The notes under the pieces are model-generated. The model saw only the letters and a program-made list of their open reading frames with translations, had not been told where the DNA came from and did not search any database. Shown piece after piece: positions 36,142 through 45,684 of a stretch of 64,000 bases of DNA. Numbering within the stretch: the first letter of the stretch is position 1; each line of letters starts with the position of its first letter. The position numbers and the translations under genes are program-made. The stretch comes from JAFAGX01 sp035623335 (GTDB taxonomy: Bacteria > Acidobacteriota > Terriglobia > Terriglobales > Acidobacteriaceae): the NCBI GenBank assembly GCA_035623335.1, contig DASPTQ010000308.1:19111-83110 (forward strand). The letters run 5' to 3'.

Positions 36142-37557
36142 CTAGTTCGTTGACCCAACGATCGGATGAGGGCGACGTCCTCCCCGTTCACGCGATAAAG
36201 GTGCCGTTTCGAGGGTGGGAAGGCTCTCGTGGGTTTCGCCAGCTGTTGTTTCGCTGCCCTCTCCGCTCGCCGGGATCAAAAGAAAAACGTGTTGAACGCC
36301 GGTAAAGTCATCACCCGCGACCCTGCCAACGCACGCAATCTCTCCGCGGTCATTAATTGCCATGGCAACAACCAACTCAACGTGAGGTGGAATCATCTTC
36401 GTGAGATCCTTCATCGTGCCGTTCTCCCACAGGAATGCGTGCACACCCGGACCGCAATCGCCTGAAGCACCCACGACCTGCCCCTTGGAATTGATGCCGT
36501 ACGCCGTGCTGCACTTGTCCAGCGTCCCCAGATCACGCAGCACGCCATCTTTCCAGAGGAAGGCCCGGTGAATTACCTCTCCTGGATAATTGGCCTCACC
36601 AACAACCTCTCCGGCATCGTTCATGTAGGTCGGGTAGTTATACCCACCTCCCCCAAATGTACCTAGGTCAATTAGGGATCCGTTTGACCAGAGGAATGGA
36701 TGAGTTACTAGGTCGCCAGCGAGGTTCGAAACGCCGGCGACTTGGCCTTGGCTATTGAGATCAGTGACACAGCCAGAGGTGCCGCCGAGAGTGCCCAGGC
36801 TCCGCATTGTGCCATGTTCCCAAAGGAATGGCTCCAGGGTTGGGACCCCGGTAGTAGAATTTGGCGTCGAATTCGTATACGAACATCCCGATATCTGCCC
36901 GCGCTCGTTCACATTAGCCGCTAGGGCATCAGGACCGCCTAGCGTGCCCAAATCCTGCATGATCCCGTTTTGCCACAAGAATGCTCGGGTTTCTGTTCCC
37001 CAGCCGTTCAAGGAGAAGGGATCCGATTTGCCGTTTGAAGCCGCTCCGACGATCTGCCCGGCGTTGTTCACGGCATACCCCTGGCTCTCGTGACCGCCTG
37101 GCAGAGTGCCGAGGTTGACGATGGCACCATTCTTCCAGAGGACGGCTCTGTTCTCCGCCGCGCCTGTTACTGGATCAGTTACGCCGTTTTCCGATATCCC
37201 AACGATCAGGCCGTTGCCACTGATCCACTGGCTGTTGCTCGTGTGGCCTGCGGCAAGAGCCCCGAGGTCGGTGATTAGACCATCGTGAAATTGGAATGCG
37301 TGAGAGAAAAAACAGTCTGGGTTGAAGCAATTTGAGAAATTGGGGAAGTTTGGGTCCGGAGTAGAGGTGTCCAAGTACCCCGTGACGGCTCCCTGATTGT
37401 TAAGGACCTGGGTGGTTTCCGTAAGGTAACCCTGGGGTCCCCCGAAAGTACCCATGTCCACAACCCTGTACCGCACCTGCGCTGTTAGTCGTATTGGAAA
37501 AGCCAGTGCAGCCGTGAGCGTGATCGCTAGGATGTACGCAAGAAGATTCCTCTTCAC
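36142..37557 (-). CDS. Secreted HAF-repeat protein
   Basis: The start is a GTG at 37557 preceded by AAGGAGGAAACC. Residues 1-26 form a signal peptide (RLTAQ). The rest is HAF repeats, each holding a DLGTLGG-type turn, a [RH]AFLW.NG block and an IN..GQ[IV]VG block, for example GIMQDLGTLGG, ENRAVLWKNGAIVNLGTLPG and YGINSKGQVVGASGD; about nine units are recognisable. HAF proteins are extracellular beta-propeller-like proteins of unknown role. The last 40 residues are polar and probably disordered. It is divergent from the receptor kinase at 37937, with a 379-bp shared region. Confidence 0.88.
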   Translation of the reverse strand: MKRNLLAYILAITLTAALAFPIRLTAQVRYRVVDMGTFGGPQGYLTETTQVLNNQGAVTGYLDTSTPDPNFPNFSNCFNPDCFFSHAFQFHDGLITDLGALAAGHTSNSQWISGNGLIVGISENGVTDPVTGAAENRAVLWKNGAIVNLGTLPGGHESQGYAVNNAGQIVGAASNGKSDPFSLNGWGTETRAFLWQNGIMQDLGTLGGPDALAANVNERGQISGCSYTNSTPNSTTGVPTLEPFLWEHGTMRSLGTLGGTSGCVTDLNSQGQVAGVSNLAGDLVTHPFLWSNGSLIDLGTFGGGGYNYPTYMNDAGEVVGEANYPGEVIHRAFLWKDGVLRDLGTLDKCSTAYGINSKGQVVGASGDCGPGVHAFLWENGTMKDLTKMIPPHVELVVAMAINDRGEIACVGRVAGDDFTGVQHVFLLIPASGEGSETTAGETHESLPTLETAPLSRERGGRRPHPIVGSTN

Positions 37558-37936
37558 GGTTTCCTCCTTGAGGCTTGGTCATCTGGGTCTCACGCCGCGC
37601 CGCGTCGACATCGGTCGCGGCCGACTTTCCCCTGCGCCATTGAGCCAAGCGCGACTTTGCCCCAGGGGGGAACGACGTTCAATGGACTGCGTGTGACTTG
37701 CGAGTGATTCTCATGTGACCGGAGGAGCAGACGCTTTCAATCGGCGAACGCTCGAAATGAGGTATCAGTTCACCTAACCCCAAGAAACATCTGGTGTTGT
37801 TCCTGAAAGCAAGACCTCACAAGATCCAGCTTTCGGCTTTATTCCGGGGGGCGGTAGTGTTAGACTTCTCACGCTTTAATGACCTCGGCTTTCTTGACCC
37901 CATCGAGCGCCAGCTGAACCTCAAGGGTGTATCTCC
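37558..37936. other. Divergent promoter region of HAF protein and receptor kinase
   Basis: No gene seen. It contains the promoters of both neighbours. The kinase has its own winged-helix DNA-binding domain, so self-regulation here is conceivable. No clear direct-repeat operator was identified by eye. Confidence 0.45.
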
Positions 37937-40900
37937 TTGAACGAAGTTGTCCACTCTCCGGCCTTGGCCCGTTTCGAGTCCTTCGAAGTCAACCTGCGGT
38001 CTGGAGAACTCTACAAGGACGGAGAGAAGATCAAGCTGCCAGAGCAGTCTTTCCGCATTCTGGTGATGTTGCTGGAGCGTCCTGGCGAAGTGGTCTTGCG
38101 GCATGAAATTCAGAAGCGGCTGTGGCCGAATGACACGGTCGTCGAGTTTGAGAACAGCATCAATTCCGCCATCAAGAAGTTGCGGCTGGCGTTGGGGGAT
38201 GTCGCAGCCAGCCCTCGCTACGTTGAGACTCTAGCGCGACGTGGCTACCGTTGGAAGGGGCCAGTCGAGTGGGCAGAGCCGAGTCCTGCCAAGCCTGCCA
38301 CCGAAGTTTCCCAACAAACCCCGCCTCTCTCTCCCTACCTGGCGGGCAAGAGAGTCGCCCATTATCGAGTGTTGGAGATTCTGGGTGGCGGAGGCATGGG
38401 GATAGTCTATAAAGCGGAGGACCTGAAGTTGGGTCGCCTGGTTGCGCTGAAATTCCTGCCGGAGGAGCTCGGTCAGCACGCGAAGGCGCGGGAACGTTTT
38501 GAGCGGGAAGCGCGAGTCGCCTCTGCCCTGGATCATCGCAACATCTGCGCCATTCATGAATTCGGCGAGCACGCAGGGCAACCTTTTATAGTGATGCCTT
38601 TCTTGCAGGGAGAAACTTTGCGTGAGCGCATCGCCAGGGAGGCTCCCTTACCCATGGATGCGCTCCTGGACATCGCTCGGCAGGTGGCGGACGGACTAGC
38701 GGCGGCGCACGAGAAGGCCATCATTCATCGAGATATTAAGCCGAGCAACATTTTTCTGACGAACCGTGGCGAGGCTAAGATTCTGGACTTCGGCTTGGCC
38801 ACGCTCGAAGATCCAACCACCGCAGGCGAGAATGATGGTCCTGCGACAGCTCGCTCGGCCAAACCCACATCAGCGACCGCCTTGCATCTCACTCGCACCG
38901 GGACGGCACTTGGCACGGCAGCCTACATGTCACCCGAGCAGGTGCGGGGCGAGAAGTTGGATTCGAGGACCGACCTCTTCTCGTTTGGTCTTGTCCTTTA
39001 TGAGATGGCAGCTGGACAGCGTGCCTTCGCCGGAGACAGTGCTCCGCTGCTTCATGCGGCAATCCAGAATGAAGCACCACGGGCAGTTCGGACAGTGAAT
39101 CCTGAAGTCCCGGTCGAGTTGGAAGGTATTATCCACAAGGCACTAGAAAAAAATCGCAAGACCCGCTATCAGACTGCAGCAGAAATCCGCAGGGACCTAA
39201 CAGCCGTCCCGGGCGCGTTGGCGTTCGGAGGCGGGGCAAGCGGCACGAGCGGGGCACTCGGAAAACTCTGGCCGCTGATCGCGGCTGCGATTCTGGCTTT
39301 GCTCTTGGTGGCCGCTATGATTGGGTATCGCCTGGTCGGCGTGCCTCCGTGGAAGCAGATTCCAATGAGCAATGAGAGGACCGAAAACGCCCCCGGAAGC
39401 GGGTATCTGAAGCAGCAACGCCTCACCAGCAACTCCAGCGAAAACCCGGTAGTAAGCGGCGTCCTTTCCCCTGACGGCACACTACTCGCCTACTCCGACG
39501 TCAAGGGAATTCACATTCAGCAGATCGATACTGGCAGCATCCAGGACGTCCCGATGCCGGCAAATTTCAAGGGCACCCCTGAAAGCTGGTTACTCGTTGA
39601 CACCTGGGTACGCGATGGATCTGCGATTATCGCGAACGCAGCCCCGTCCGGGCTCCAACCGAGCATTTGGCTCGTCCCGGTGACAGGGGGATCCATACGC
39701 AAAATTCGCGACAATGGAATGGCGTGGGCTCTGTCGCATGATGGTCAGTGGATCGCGTTCGGGGCAAACTTGGGCAGCCTTTACTATCGCGAGTTGTGGA
39801 CCATGCGAACCGACGGGACCGACGCTCACAAAGTGTTCGACGCAGAGAGCGACACTGCCTTCGGTGGTGCCGACTTTTCTCCAGATGGTCGCAGGCTCGC
39901 CTACGTCAAGCTGCGGCAATTGTCGGATCGAGGAGAGATGACCTTTGAGAGCCGCCCCCTCGAAGGCGGACCCGCCACATTGGCGATAGGAGACCTGTAT
40001 CCTCGTTTTGCCAACGATTGGGCGTGGTCTCCGAACGGGCGCATCATTTACTCCCTGATCGACTCGGAGGAAAGAACCTGCAATTTCTGGCAAGTCAAAC
40101 TTGATACCCAAACAGGTGAGCCAGTCGAAAAGCCCACGCGCTTGACCAATTGGTCCGGATTCCGCATGGACGACCCTGGCTTCTCGGCGGATGGAAGGCG
40201 CCTCTCATTTCTGCGATCTTCCCTGCAAAGCACATTATACGTGGCCGATCTCAGGGCTGGCGGAACCGAACTCAGCACCCCTGTCCGCCTCACCCTGAAT
40301 GAGGGATGGAATGTTCCGCTGGGATGGAGCGAAGACAGTAAGACGATCGTTTACCTGTCAGACCGCAACGGCCATTCCGAGCTGCTCCGTCAGGCTGACG
40401 GGGAGGAATCCGTGCAATCGATCGCGACCCTGGAAGATTCGCCCCTGGACGCCCGGATCAGTGCGGATGGAGCTTGGGTTTTCTATCTATCCCCTCCCAA
40501 GGGCTGGGGCTCGGCACAGCGCGTCGGCCTGATGAAGATGCCAATAACGGGCGGTGCGCCCCAGTTGCTGCTGACCTCATCCTACGGCGCCGATCCGGGG
40601 CTTCGATGTGCCCGCCATTCGTCGGCAGCGTGCATTCTTGCCGAGCAGACTTCCGATCACACCGCGCTCGTGTTCACCGAGGTAGACCCGGTGCGGGGAC
40701 GCGGGCGCGAGAGGGCAAGGTTTGGAATGGAGGCAACGGCCGCCGCCCAATATGATTGGGACCTGTCGCCGGACGGAACCCGGATTGCGATTCTCCAACA
40801 GTCAGAAGCGACCATTACCTTGCTGTCCTTGTCCGACAATTCCACCCTGCACTTTTCCGTTGAAGATCGGCCCAAGCTCTTTAGTCTGGACTGGAGTGCG

Positions 40901-41134
40901 GACGGCGATGGGCTGTTTGTCTCCGCTCTGGCCAATGGAGGATTCACGCTGTTCCATCTCGACTTGAATGGCAATGCACAGAGATTGTGGTATATCCAAG
41001 GAGGCATCCGGAGACCGGGCGACCTGTTCCTACCGCCCTTAGCTCCCTCTGCCGTGCCTTCACCGGACGGCCGCCATGTGGTGATTCAGAGCCAGGCCGT
41101 TAACGCCAACATGTGGCTGCTGGAGAACTTCTGA
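37937..41134 (+). CDS. Winged-helix / Ser-Thr kinase / TolB-like propeller fusion receptor
   Basis: A 1065-residue protein with a TTG start at 37937 (AAGGG about 8 bp upstream). Residues 10-108 form an OmpR/CadC-type winged-helix (ARFESFEVNLRSGELYKDGE, SPRYVETLARRGYRWKGPVE). Residues 143-430 form a Hanks kinase with GGGGMG (150-155), the catalytic lysine ALKFL (about K172), HRDIKPSN (264-271) and DFG (284-286). A transmembrane helix spans about 445-465 (LIAAAILALLLVAAMIGYRL). The extracytoplasmic part has PD40/WD40-like repeats such as VLSPDGTLLAYSDVKG and FSPDGRRLAYVK. It would sense an external ligand and signal inside by phosphorylation and perhaps DNA binding. This architecture is known in Acidobacteria. 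No response regulator is linked. Confidence 0.9.
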   Translation: MNEVVHSPALARFESFEVNLRSGELYKDGEKIKLPEQSFRILVMLLERPGEVVLRHEIQKRLWPNDTVVEFENSINSAIKKLRLALGDVAASPRYVETLARRGYRWKGPVEWAEPSPAKPATEVSQQTPPLSPYLAGKRVAHYRVLEILGGGGMGIVYKAEDLKLGRLVALKFLPEELGQHAKARERFEREARVASALDHRNICAIHEFGEHAGQPFIVMPFLQGETLRERIAREAPLPMDALLDIARQVADGLAAAHEKAIIHRDIKPSNIFLTNRGEAKILDFGLATLEDPTTAGENDGPATARSAKPTSATALHLTRTGTALGTAAYMSPEQVRGEKLDSRTDLFSFGLVLYEMAAGQRAFAGDSAPLLHAAIQNEAPRAVRTVNPEVPVELEGIIHKALEKNRKTRYQTAAEIRRDLTAVPGALAFGGGASGTSGALGKLWPLIAAAILALLLVAAMIGYRLVGVPPWKQIPMSNERTENAPGSGYLKQQRLTSNSSENPVVSGVLSPDGTLLAYSDVKGIHIQQIDTGSIQDVPMPANFKGTPESWLLVDTWVRDGSAIIANAAPSGLQPSIWLVPVTGGSIRKIRDNGMAWALSHDGQWIAFGANLGSLYYRELWTMRTDGTDAHKVFDAESDTAFGGADFSPDGRRLAYVKLRQLSDRGEMTFESRPLEGGPATLAIGDLYPRFANDWAWSPNGRIIYSLIDSEERTCNFWQVKLDTQTGEPVEKPTRLTNWSGFRMDDPGFSADGRRLSFLRSSLQSTLYVADLRAGGTELSTPVRLTLNEGWNVPLGWSEDSKTIVYLSDRNGHSELLRQADGEESVQSIATLEDSPLDARISADGAWVFYLSPPKGWGSAQRVGLMKMPITGGAPQLLLTSSYGADPGLRCARHSSAACILAEQTSDHTALVFTEVDPVRGRGRERARFGMEATAAAQYDWDLSPDGTRIAILQQSEATITLLSLSDNSTLHFSVEDRPKLFSLDWSADGDGLFVSALANGGFTLFHLDLNGNAQRLWYIQGGIRRPGDLFLPPLAPSAVPSPDGRHVVIQSQAVNANMWLLENF

Positions 41135-41182
41135 AGCGGCCGATTGGTGTTTTCAGGGCAATTCAGCGATCAACCCCGTATT

Positions 41183-41200
41183 GACCGCCAGCTGACGGTC
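41183..41200. terminator. Possible bidirectional terminator or dyad
   Basis: GACCG-c-CAGCTG-a-CGGTC is an 18-bp near-perfect palindrome between two convergent genes (kinase end 41134, nucleotidyltransferase end 41232). There is no T run beside it, so terminator activity is only inferred from position. Confidence 0.3.
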
Positions 41201-41231
41201 CCGGTGGTCGAATGGACATTCCTATGGCTGC

Positions 41232-42032
41232 TCAGATCTGATTTGATTTCTCTACGATGCGCCGGACTTCGCCGGTGACGAAGCTTACAAAGCGAATCGC
41301 ATTCTGTTCCACGTCAGGGTTCGTCGAGCCGGAATATTTCAGCCGATTCTCTCTGGCTGCCTGAAGGACCGGGTGCCACTCGGTCGGGATGGTTTCGACC
41401 GCCCAGGCATAGGCTTGTTCCTTCGAAACCAGTGTCCCGTGATTGGCCGAATAAAGGATGCGGCATGCGGTGAGGACTGCATAGGCGTTGTGGATGAATG
41501 CCCGGTCGGATCGATCCCCGATGTTGGAGTTCAGGCTTTCTTTCAGGTAGTTCAATTCCTCGAGCAGCGCCTCATGGAAGCGTGAACTGGACACAGGAGG
41601 AGCAATGAGCTTCGCGTCCTTGCCCCACAAGGTGACGCCACACTGCGCAATGTTCATCCAGATGATCGGGTTTCCGTCGGATCCATGCCGAACGAGTTTT
41701 TGGGTGTCGTGATAGAAGCCGCAGCATCGCGACCGATTGTCGAGAAATTCCTGGTCAAGGACGAAGCGCATGTCAATTCGTTGGACCCAGCGGTTTCGCC
41801 GTGCTTGGTTCTGGAACCATGCATCCAGTTCAGCAAACTCACGGTCATCGAGGTCCCGGGTGGTAACCACGATCGAATCAACGTCGCTGCATCTCTCTTC
41901 GAATGCGTCGTAGGTCAACGAGCCCCACAGATAGATCCCCACAAGATTTTCCCCGAGCATCACCGGGAAATCGGTAGCCATCGCCTGAAGAAGGCTGGAC
42001 AGATCCTGCGGGATGTTTTTCGCGAGCGTCAT
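41232..42032 (-). CDS. AadA-like nucleotidyltransferase with C-terminal DUF4111 domain
   Basis: The 266-residue protein has a Pol-beta nucleotidyltransferase core with GSLTYDAFEERCSDVDSIVV (37-56; D50 and D52 as metal ligands). The C-terminal helical domain has CRILYSANHGTLVSKEQAYA and PTEWHPVLQAARENRLKY, like the domain of ANT(3'')/ANT(9) aminoglycoside adenylyltransferases. Length fits that family (about 260 residues). The usual GSxxxGxxxxxSDxD glycine is replaced by D42, so substrate specificity may differ and resistance is not established. No signal peptide. The gene sits alone between the convergent kinase and an ABC permease. Confidence 0.82.
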   Translation of the reverse strand: MTLAKNIPQDLSSLLQAMATDFPVMLGENLVGIYLWGSLTYDAFEERCSDVDSIVVTTRDLDDREFAELDAWFQNQARRNRWVQRIDMRFVLDQEFLDNRSRCCGFYHDTQKLVRHGSDGNPIIWMNIAQCGVTLWGKDAKLIAPPVSSSRFHEALLEELNYLKESLNSNIGDRSDRAFIHNAYAVLTACRILYSANHGTLVSKEQAYAWAVETIPTEWHPVLQAARENRLKYSGSTNPDVEQNAIRFVSFVTGEVRRIVEKSNQI

Positions 42033-42115
42033 CTACTGGCGAAAACAATAGCAGGCAGGACTTAGGCGGCACGCGAACCTGGGCACGCTACCAGTAGGCG
42101 GCCGAGCGCCCTAGC

Positions 42116-44560
42116 CTATTCGTAACGCAGGGCCAGCATGGGATCGACCCGCGATGCGCGGTAAGCCGGTACGTAGCAGGAGATGAGCGTTGCCACCAGG
42201 AGCAACACCGGCACGAGTGCGAACGTTGGCAGATTCGGGGTCGCCAATCCGAGAAGTCCGGACGCCAGCACGCGCACGGCAGCTGCGGTCACTAAGCCGC
42301 CAATGGCGATTCCCGCGAGCGACAGCGTTAACCCTTGCTTGAGCACCATGACGAGCACGTCCGCCCGCCGCGCGCCGATGGCCATGCGCACGCCGATCTC
42401 CCGCGTGCGCCGTGCCACCGAGTAGGCAACCAGCCCGTAGAGTCCGATCAGTGCCAGGGTCAGGCCCATCATGCCCATGGCGGCAACGATCTCCATGATG
42501 AAGAGCGGTGTCGATACCGCGCGTGTGTGGTAAAAGCTCGACATCGTACGCATGTTGAACACGGGCTGGTTCGCATCCAGCGTGTGTACGATCTCGCGCA
42601 CGGGCCCGGCCAGCACCGCCGGGTCAGCCGAGGTTTCGGTCAGTAACACCATGCGTGTCTGCTGGTCCTGCGCCAACGGCAAGTACAGGAAAGGCTGTGG
42701 GTTTTCGGAGATAAAGATGTATTTCCCGGTCTTGGCCACCCCTACTACCATGCGCCACTTATCTTTATCCGCCGCCAAGCGAAGTCGTTTGCCTATGGGA
42801 TCCTGGTTCGGCCAATAGGTCTTTGCGAACTGCTCGTTCACTACTACCACCAGGGGAGTGCCTTCCTTATCGTTGGCGTTGAACGTGCGCCCGCTGATGA
42901 TCGGCGTATTCATCACCGAGAAATAGTTCTCGTCCACCACGCTGCCGAGCAGGGACGTGTTTTCCTGCCCCTTGGGAAATTGATACCCCTCGGGGACAAC
43001 GTCGAAATTAGCCTGGCCCGGCGCGAAGGGCACGACCTCCGTAAGAGATACGTTGCGCACACCGGGCAAGGCTCGAGCGTGGTCTACCAGGCTGCGGTAG
43101 AAGTCGTGAGTTTGCGCCGGTGTGTAGCGCACCATCGAGGTATCAAACTCGGTCATCAGCAAGTGGTCAGTGCGAAAGCCAGGACTGGATAGTAACGTCT
43201 TTCGAAAGCCGTCGAGGAGCATTCCGGTTGCGACCAGAAGCACCAGCGAAAGCGCAACCTGTCCGACCACGAGCAGATCCCGGCCCCAGGTGCGGTGGCG
43301 CACCTTTAAGCTGCTCTCGGCGCTCTTCAGCGCCGGGACGAGTTCAACCTTGAAGCTCTTCCACGCCGGCACCAACCCACACACGAGAGCGCTCAGCAGG
43401 GCACACGCCAAGCTGAACATCAACACCCGCGCATCGAGCACCGGGTGGATCACAATCGGCAGGTCCGTCGGTACCTCAAGAGTCTGCAAGAAGCGAATGC
43501 CTCCGTAGGCAAAGACCAGCCCTAGTGTGCAGCCCGCAAGCGCCAGCAGCAGGCTTTCGACCAGAAGCTGCCGCAGCAAGCGGGGGCCGCTGATGCCTAG
43601 GGCCAGGCGTATCGCGATCTCACGCGTACGGGCCCGCGTTTGTCCGAGCAGCAGGTTGGCCACGTTCGCGCAGGCGATGATCAGCACCACTCCGACCAGC
43701 GCCATCAGCATGCCGATCAGCTGCGCATCGATCGTGTCCTGAACGTATCGGTCCTCGACCTCCGTGCGCACCGCGACCGTGCGGTTCCGGTCTGTGTCGG
43801 GATACTGCTGCTGGAGCGCCTTCCAGATCGTCGCCAGTTCGGCCTGCGCCTGTTGGCGGGTAACGCCCTCCTTCAGCCGCCCTTTGACCTGAAAGCTGTG
43901 GTCGCCGCGCTTCTCCAGGGGATTTTCGGTGGCACCGTTCAGCTGCTGCAACATCATGATCGGGACATAAAACGACGGCCGAAGGTACTGGTCCACACCG
44001 GTAAAGCTGGCCGGGGCCACGCCGACCACGGTGAAATCGATCCCGTTGATCCGGAGCGAGCGCCCAACGAACGATCGATCGGCGCCCAGTTCGCTCCGCC
44101 AGAAATCCTCCGACACCACCATCACTGCGTCTCGACCCGCCACTTGCCCTTCTTCGGGCAGAAAGGCGCGGCCTAGCGCCGGCTGCACGCCGAGCACAGA
44201 GAAGAAGTTGTCCGTTACCGCGACACCGGCGCGCATCTCCGGAACGTCCTTGCTCGAACGCGCCACGCTGAAGGTGGAGATCGCGAGCGCTACCAGCCCG
44301 TCGAAGGAACGCGATTTGTCGCGGAAATCGCGGTAGTCGGGAAACGAAACCATCGTGCCGCCCTGCGGGGAGTCCGTGGCGACCACGACCACTTCGCTGG
44401 GATTATGAATCGGCAGGGGGCGGAGGAAGAGAGCGTCGGCCATGCTGAACATCGCGCTGTTCGCGCCGATACCCAAGCCCAGGGACAAGGCAGCGATCAG
44501 GGTCAAGGCCCGATTCCGTGCCAATAACCGCAACGCGTGATGGATCTCTTCGAGCAGCAT
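42116..44560 (-). CDS. ADOP/MacB-type ABC transporter permease
   Basis: The ATG at 44560 (MLLEEIHHALRLLARNRALT) is used; codons upstream look unrelated. The 814-residue protein has the double-FtsX layout: TM1 (LTLIAALSLGLGIGANSAMF), a MacB_PCD periplasmic core with YRDFRDKSRSFDGLVALA, three TMs, a second core with YFSVMNTPIISGRTF, and C-terminal TMs ending YVPAYRASRVDPMLALRYE. Acidobacteria carry many such stand-alone permeases without an adjacent ATPase. They probably move lipids or peptides or act in signalling; no partner ATPase was found here. Its paralogue is at 53652, read in the opposite direction. Confidence 0.9.
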   Translation of the reverse strand: MLLEEIHHALRLLARNRALTLIAALSLGLGIGANSAMFSMADALFLRPLPIHNPSEVVVVATDSPQGGTMVSFPDYRDFRDKSRSFDGLVALAISTFSVARSSKDVPEMRAGVAVTDNFFSVLGVQPALGRAFLPEEGQVAGRDAVMVVSEDFWRSELGADRSFVGRSLRINGIDFTVVGVAPASFTGVDQYLRPSFYVPIMMLQQLNGATENPLEKRGDHSFQVKGRLKEGVTRQQAQAELATIWKALQQQYPDTDRNRTVAVRTEVEDRYVQDTIDAQLIGMLMALVGVVLIIACANVANLLLGQTRARTREIAIRLALGISGPRLLRQLLVESLLLALAGCTLGLVFAYGGIRFLQTLEVPTDLPIVIHPVLDARVLMFSLACALLSALVCGLVPAWKSFKVELVPALKSAESSLKVRHRTWGRDLLVVGQVALSLVLLVATGMLLDGFRKTLLSSPGFRTDHLLMTEFDTSMVRYTPAQTHDFYRSLVDHARALPGVRNVSLTEVVPFAPGQANFDVVPEGYQFPKGQENTSLLGSVVDENYFSVMNTPIISGRTFNANDKEGTPLVVVVNEQFAKTYWPNQDPIGKRLRLAADKDKWRMVVGVAKTGKYIFISENPQPFLYLPLAQDQQTRMVLLTETSADPAVLAGPVREIVHTLDANQPVFNMRTMSSFYHTRAVSTPLFIMEIVAAMGMMGLTLALIGLYGLVAYSVARRTREIGVRMAIGARRADVLVMVLKQGLTLSLAGIAIGGLVTAAAVRVLASGLLGLATPNLPTFALVPVLLLVATLISCYVPAYRASRVDPMLALRYE

Positions 44561-44842
44561 GACCCAGGGTACGCGGAAAAAACACGATCGGTTCCGGATT
44601 CTAGCACGGGCGCTCGAACACGGTGTCCACCGTGGTCGCAAGAATCCCACGGCTCACATCGGCCCTATGTTTTGTTATCACCGGATTTAGGTCAAGGCTC
44701 CGAAAGGCGGGACGGGGTTTCGATCATGACCATAGACCAAGCGTGCGTCCTCGTGTATGTCTGGCTGGCGCCGGTCAGCAGAGCCATAGGATAAGGTAGT
44801 CAGCAACAGCTAGAGATCGTGTCGCTGAGGGGCCTGGCGTGT

Positions 44843-45166
44843 TTACAGAGAGGAGGAACCCTCGCGCTGTAGCTCCAAGAGGACTCGTATCCCCCGATAG
44901 AAATTCTCCTTGCGGTAGGCCATCTCCCAACGCTCAAGGACCGAACGTAGTTCCCTCTGCGCGTTGCGAATGGCAACCCTTGCCCTTGGCCGATCCGTCC
45001 GCAGACGTTCGAGTGAACGTAAGCCCTTGGCAATTTCTGGCTCGATGCGCTTACGCGAGCTTCTTGCATTTTTTATCCAGCGAGGCGGGATATTTGCCCG
45101 GAACCTCTGGTAACCACGCACCACGGAGCCGCCGCTCGAAATAAAAAGCCTTGCTTGTCTAGGCAT
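44843..45166 (-). CDS. Small basic hypothetical protein
   Basis: A 107-residue frame starts at an ATG with a very good GGGAGGAGGCAAGGCT site. The product is rich in Arg and Lys and seems to form two long helices: SRKRIEPEIAKGLRSLERLR and RARVAIRNAQRELRSVLERW. No known domain, signal peptide or transmembrane segment. It could bind nucleic acid or ribosomes, but that is only an inference from charge. The ribosome site is the main evidence that it is real. The S4 RNA-binding gene lies upstream in the same direction. Confidence 0.55.
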   Translation of the reverse strand: MPRQARLFISSGGSVVRGYQRFRANIPPRWIKNARSSRKRIEPEIAKGLRSLERLRTDRPRARVAIRNAQRELRSVLERWEMAYRKENFYRGIRVLLELQREGSSSL

Positions 45167-45250
45167 AGCCTTGCCTCCTCCCTATCTCGCAGGTTTCACC
45201 AGGTGATTGGCAGTCGTTTTTACCCGCCGCACCACAACCCCGTCACGCCT

Positions 45251-45637
45251 CTACGTACTGCCGTCCTGGCGGAACTGGATGATTTTTCGGCGATCACGTT
45301 TGGATGGTCGGCTGCGCGGTCCCGGGTTGAAACTCATTCCCGCCTTACGCACCTCAGCCATCCTGATTCGCAATTCGCGGCTCGAATCGGTTTCACGGTA
45401 GAGTGTCTGAGCCACCGACGCCGGGCCGCGAACCTCGCTGAGAAGCAGGACCTCCACTTCAAACTCGCCGCCCTCGGTCTTGATCTGTAAGAGGTCGCCC
45501 ACGCGAACCTCGCGGGCGGGCTTGACCGCCTGCTTATGGGATTGAATCCGGCCCAGTTCACAGGCGCGCGCCGCCAAGCTGCGCGTTTTGAAGAATCTGG
45601 CAGCCCACAGCCACTTGTCCATCCGGACGCCGGCCAT
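45251..45637 (-). CDS. S4-domain RNA-binding protein (Hsp15-like)
   Basis: The 128-residue protein begins MAGVRMDKWLWAARFFKTRS, typical of Hsp15/YrfH. Residues 5-70 form the S4 fold with LAARACELGRIQ and the KPAREVRVGDLLQIKTEGGE strand. A basic C-terminal tail (RSRPSKRDRRKI) follows. Hsp15 binds free 50S subunits carrying stalled nascent chains. No ribosome site stands out before either the first or the second Met (residue 6), so the exact start is uncertain by five residues. It is divergent from the Fpg/Nei gene, 47 bp away. Confidence 0.88.
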   Translation of the reverse strand: MAGVRMDKWLWAARFFKTRSLAARACELGRIQSHKQAVKPAREVRVGDLLQIKTEGGEFEVEVLLLSEVRGPASVAQTLYRETDSSRELRIRMAEVRKAGMSFNPGPRSRPSKRDRRKIIQFRQDGST

Positions 45638-45684
45638 GATCTATCTTAATATCGCGGCTCAAGTGCCGTTGCGACCTCGAGAAT

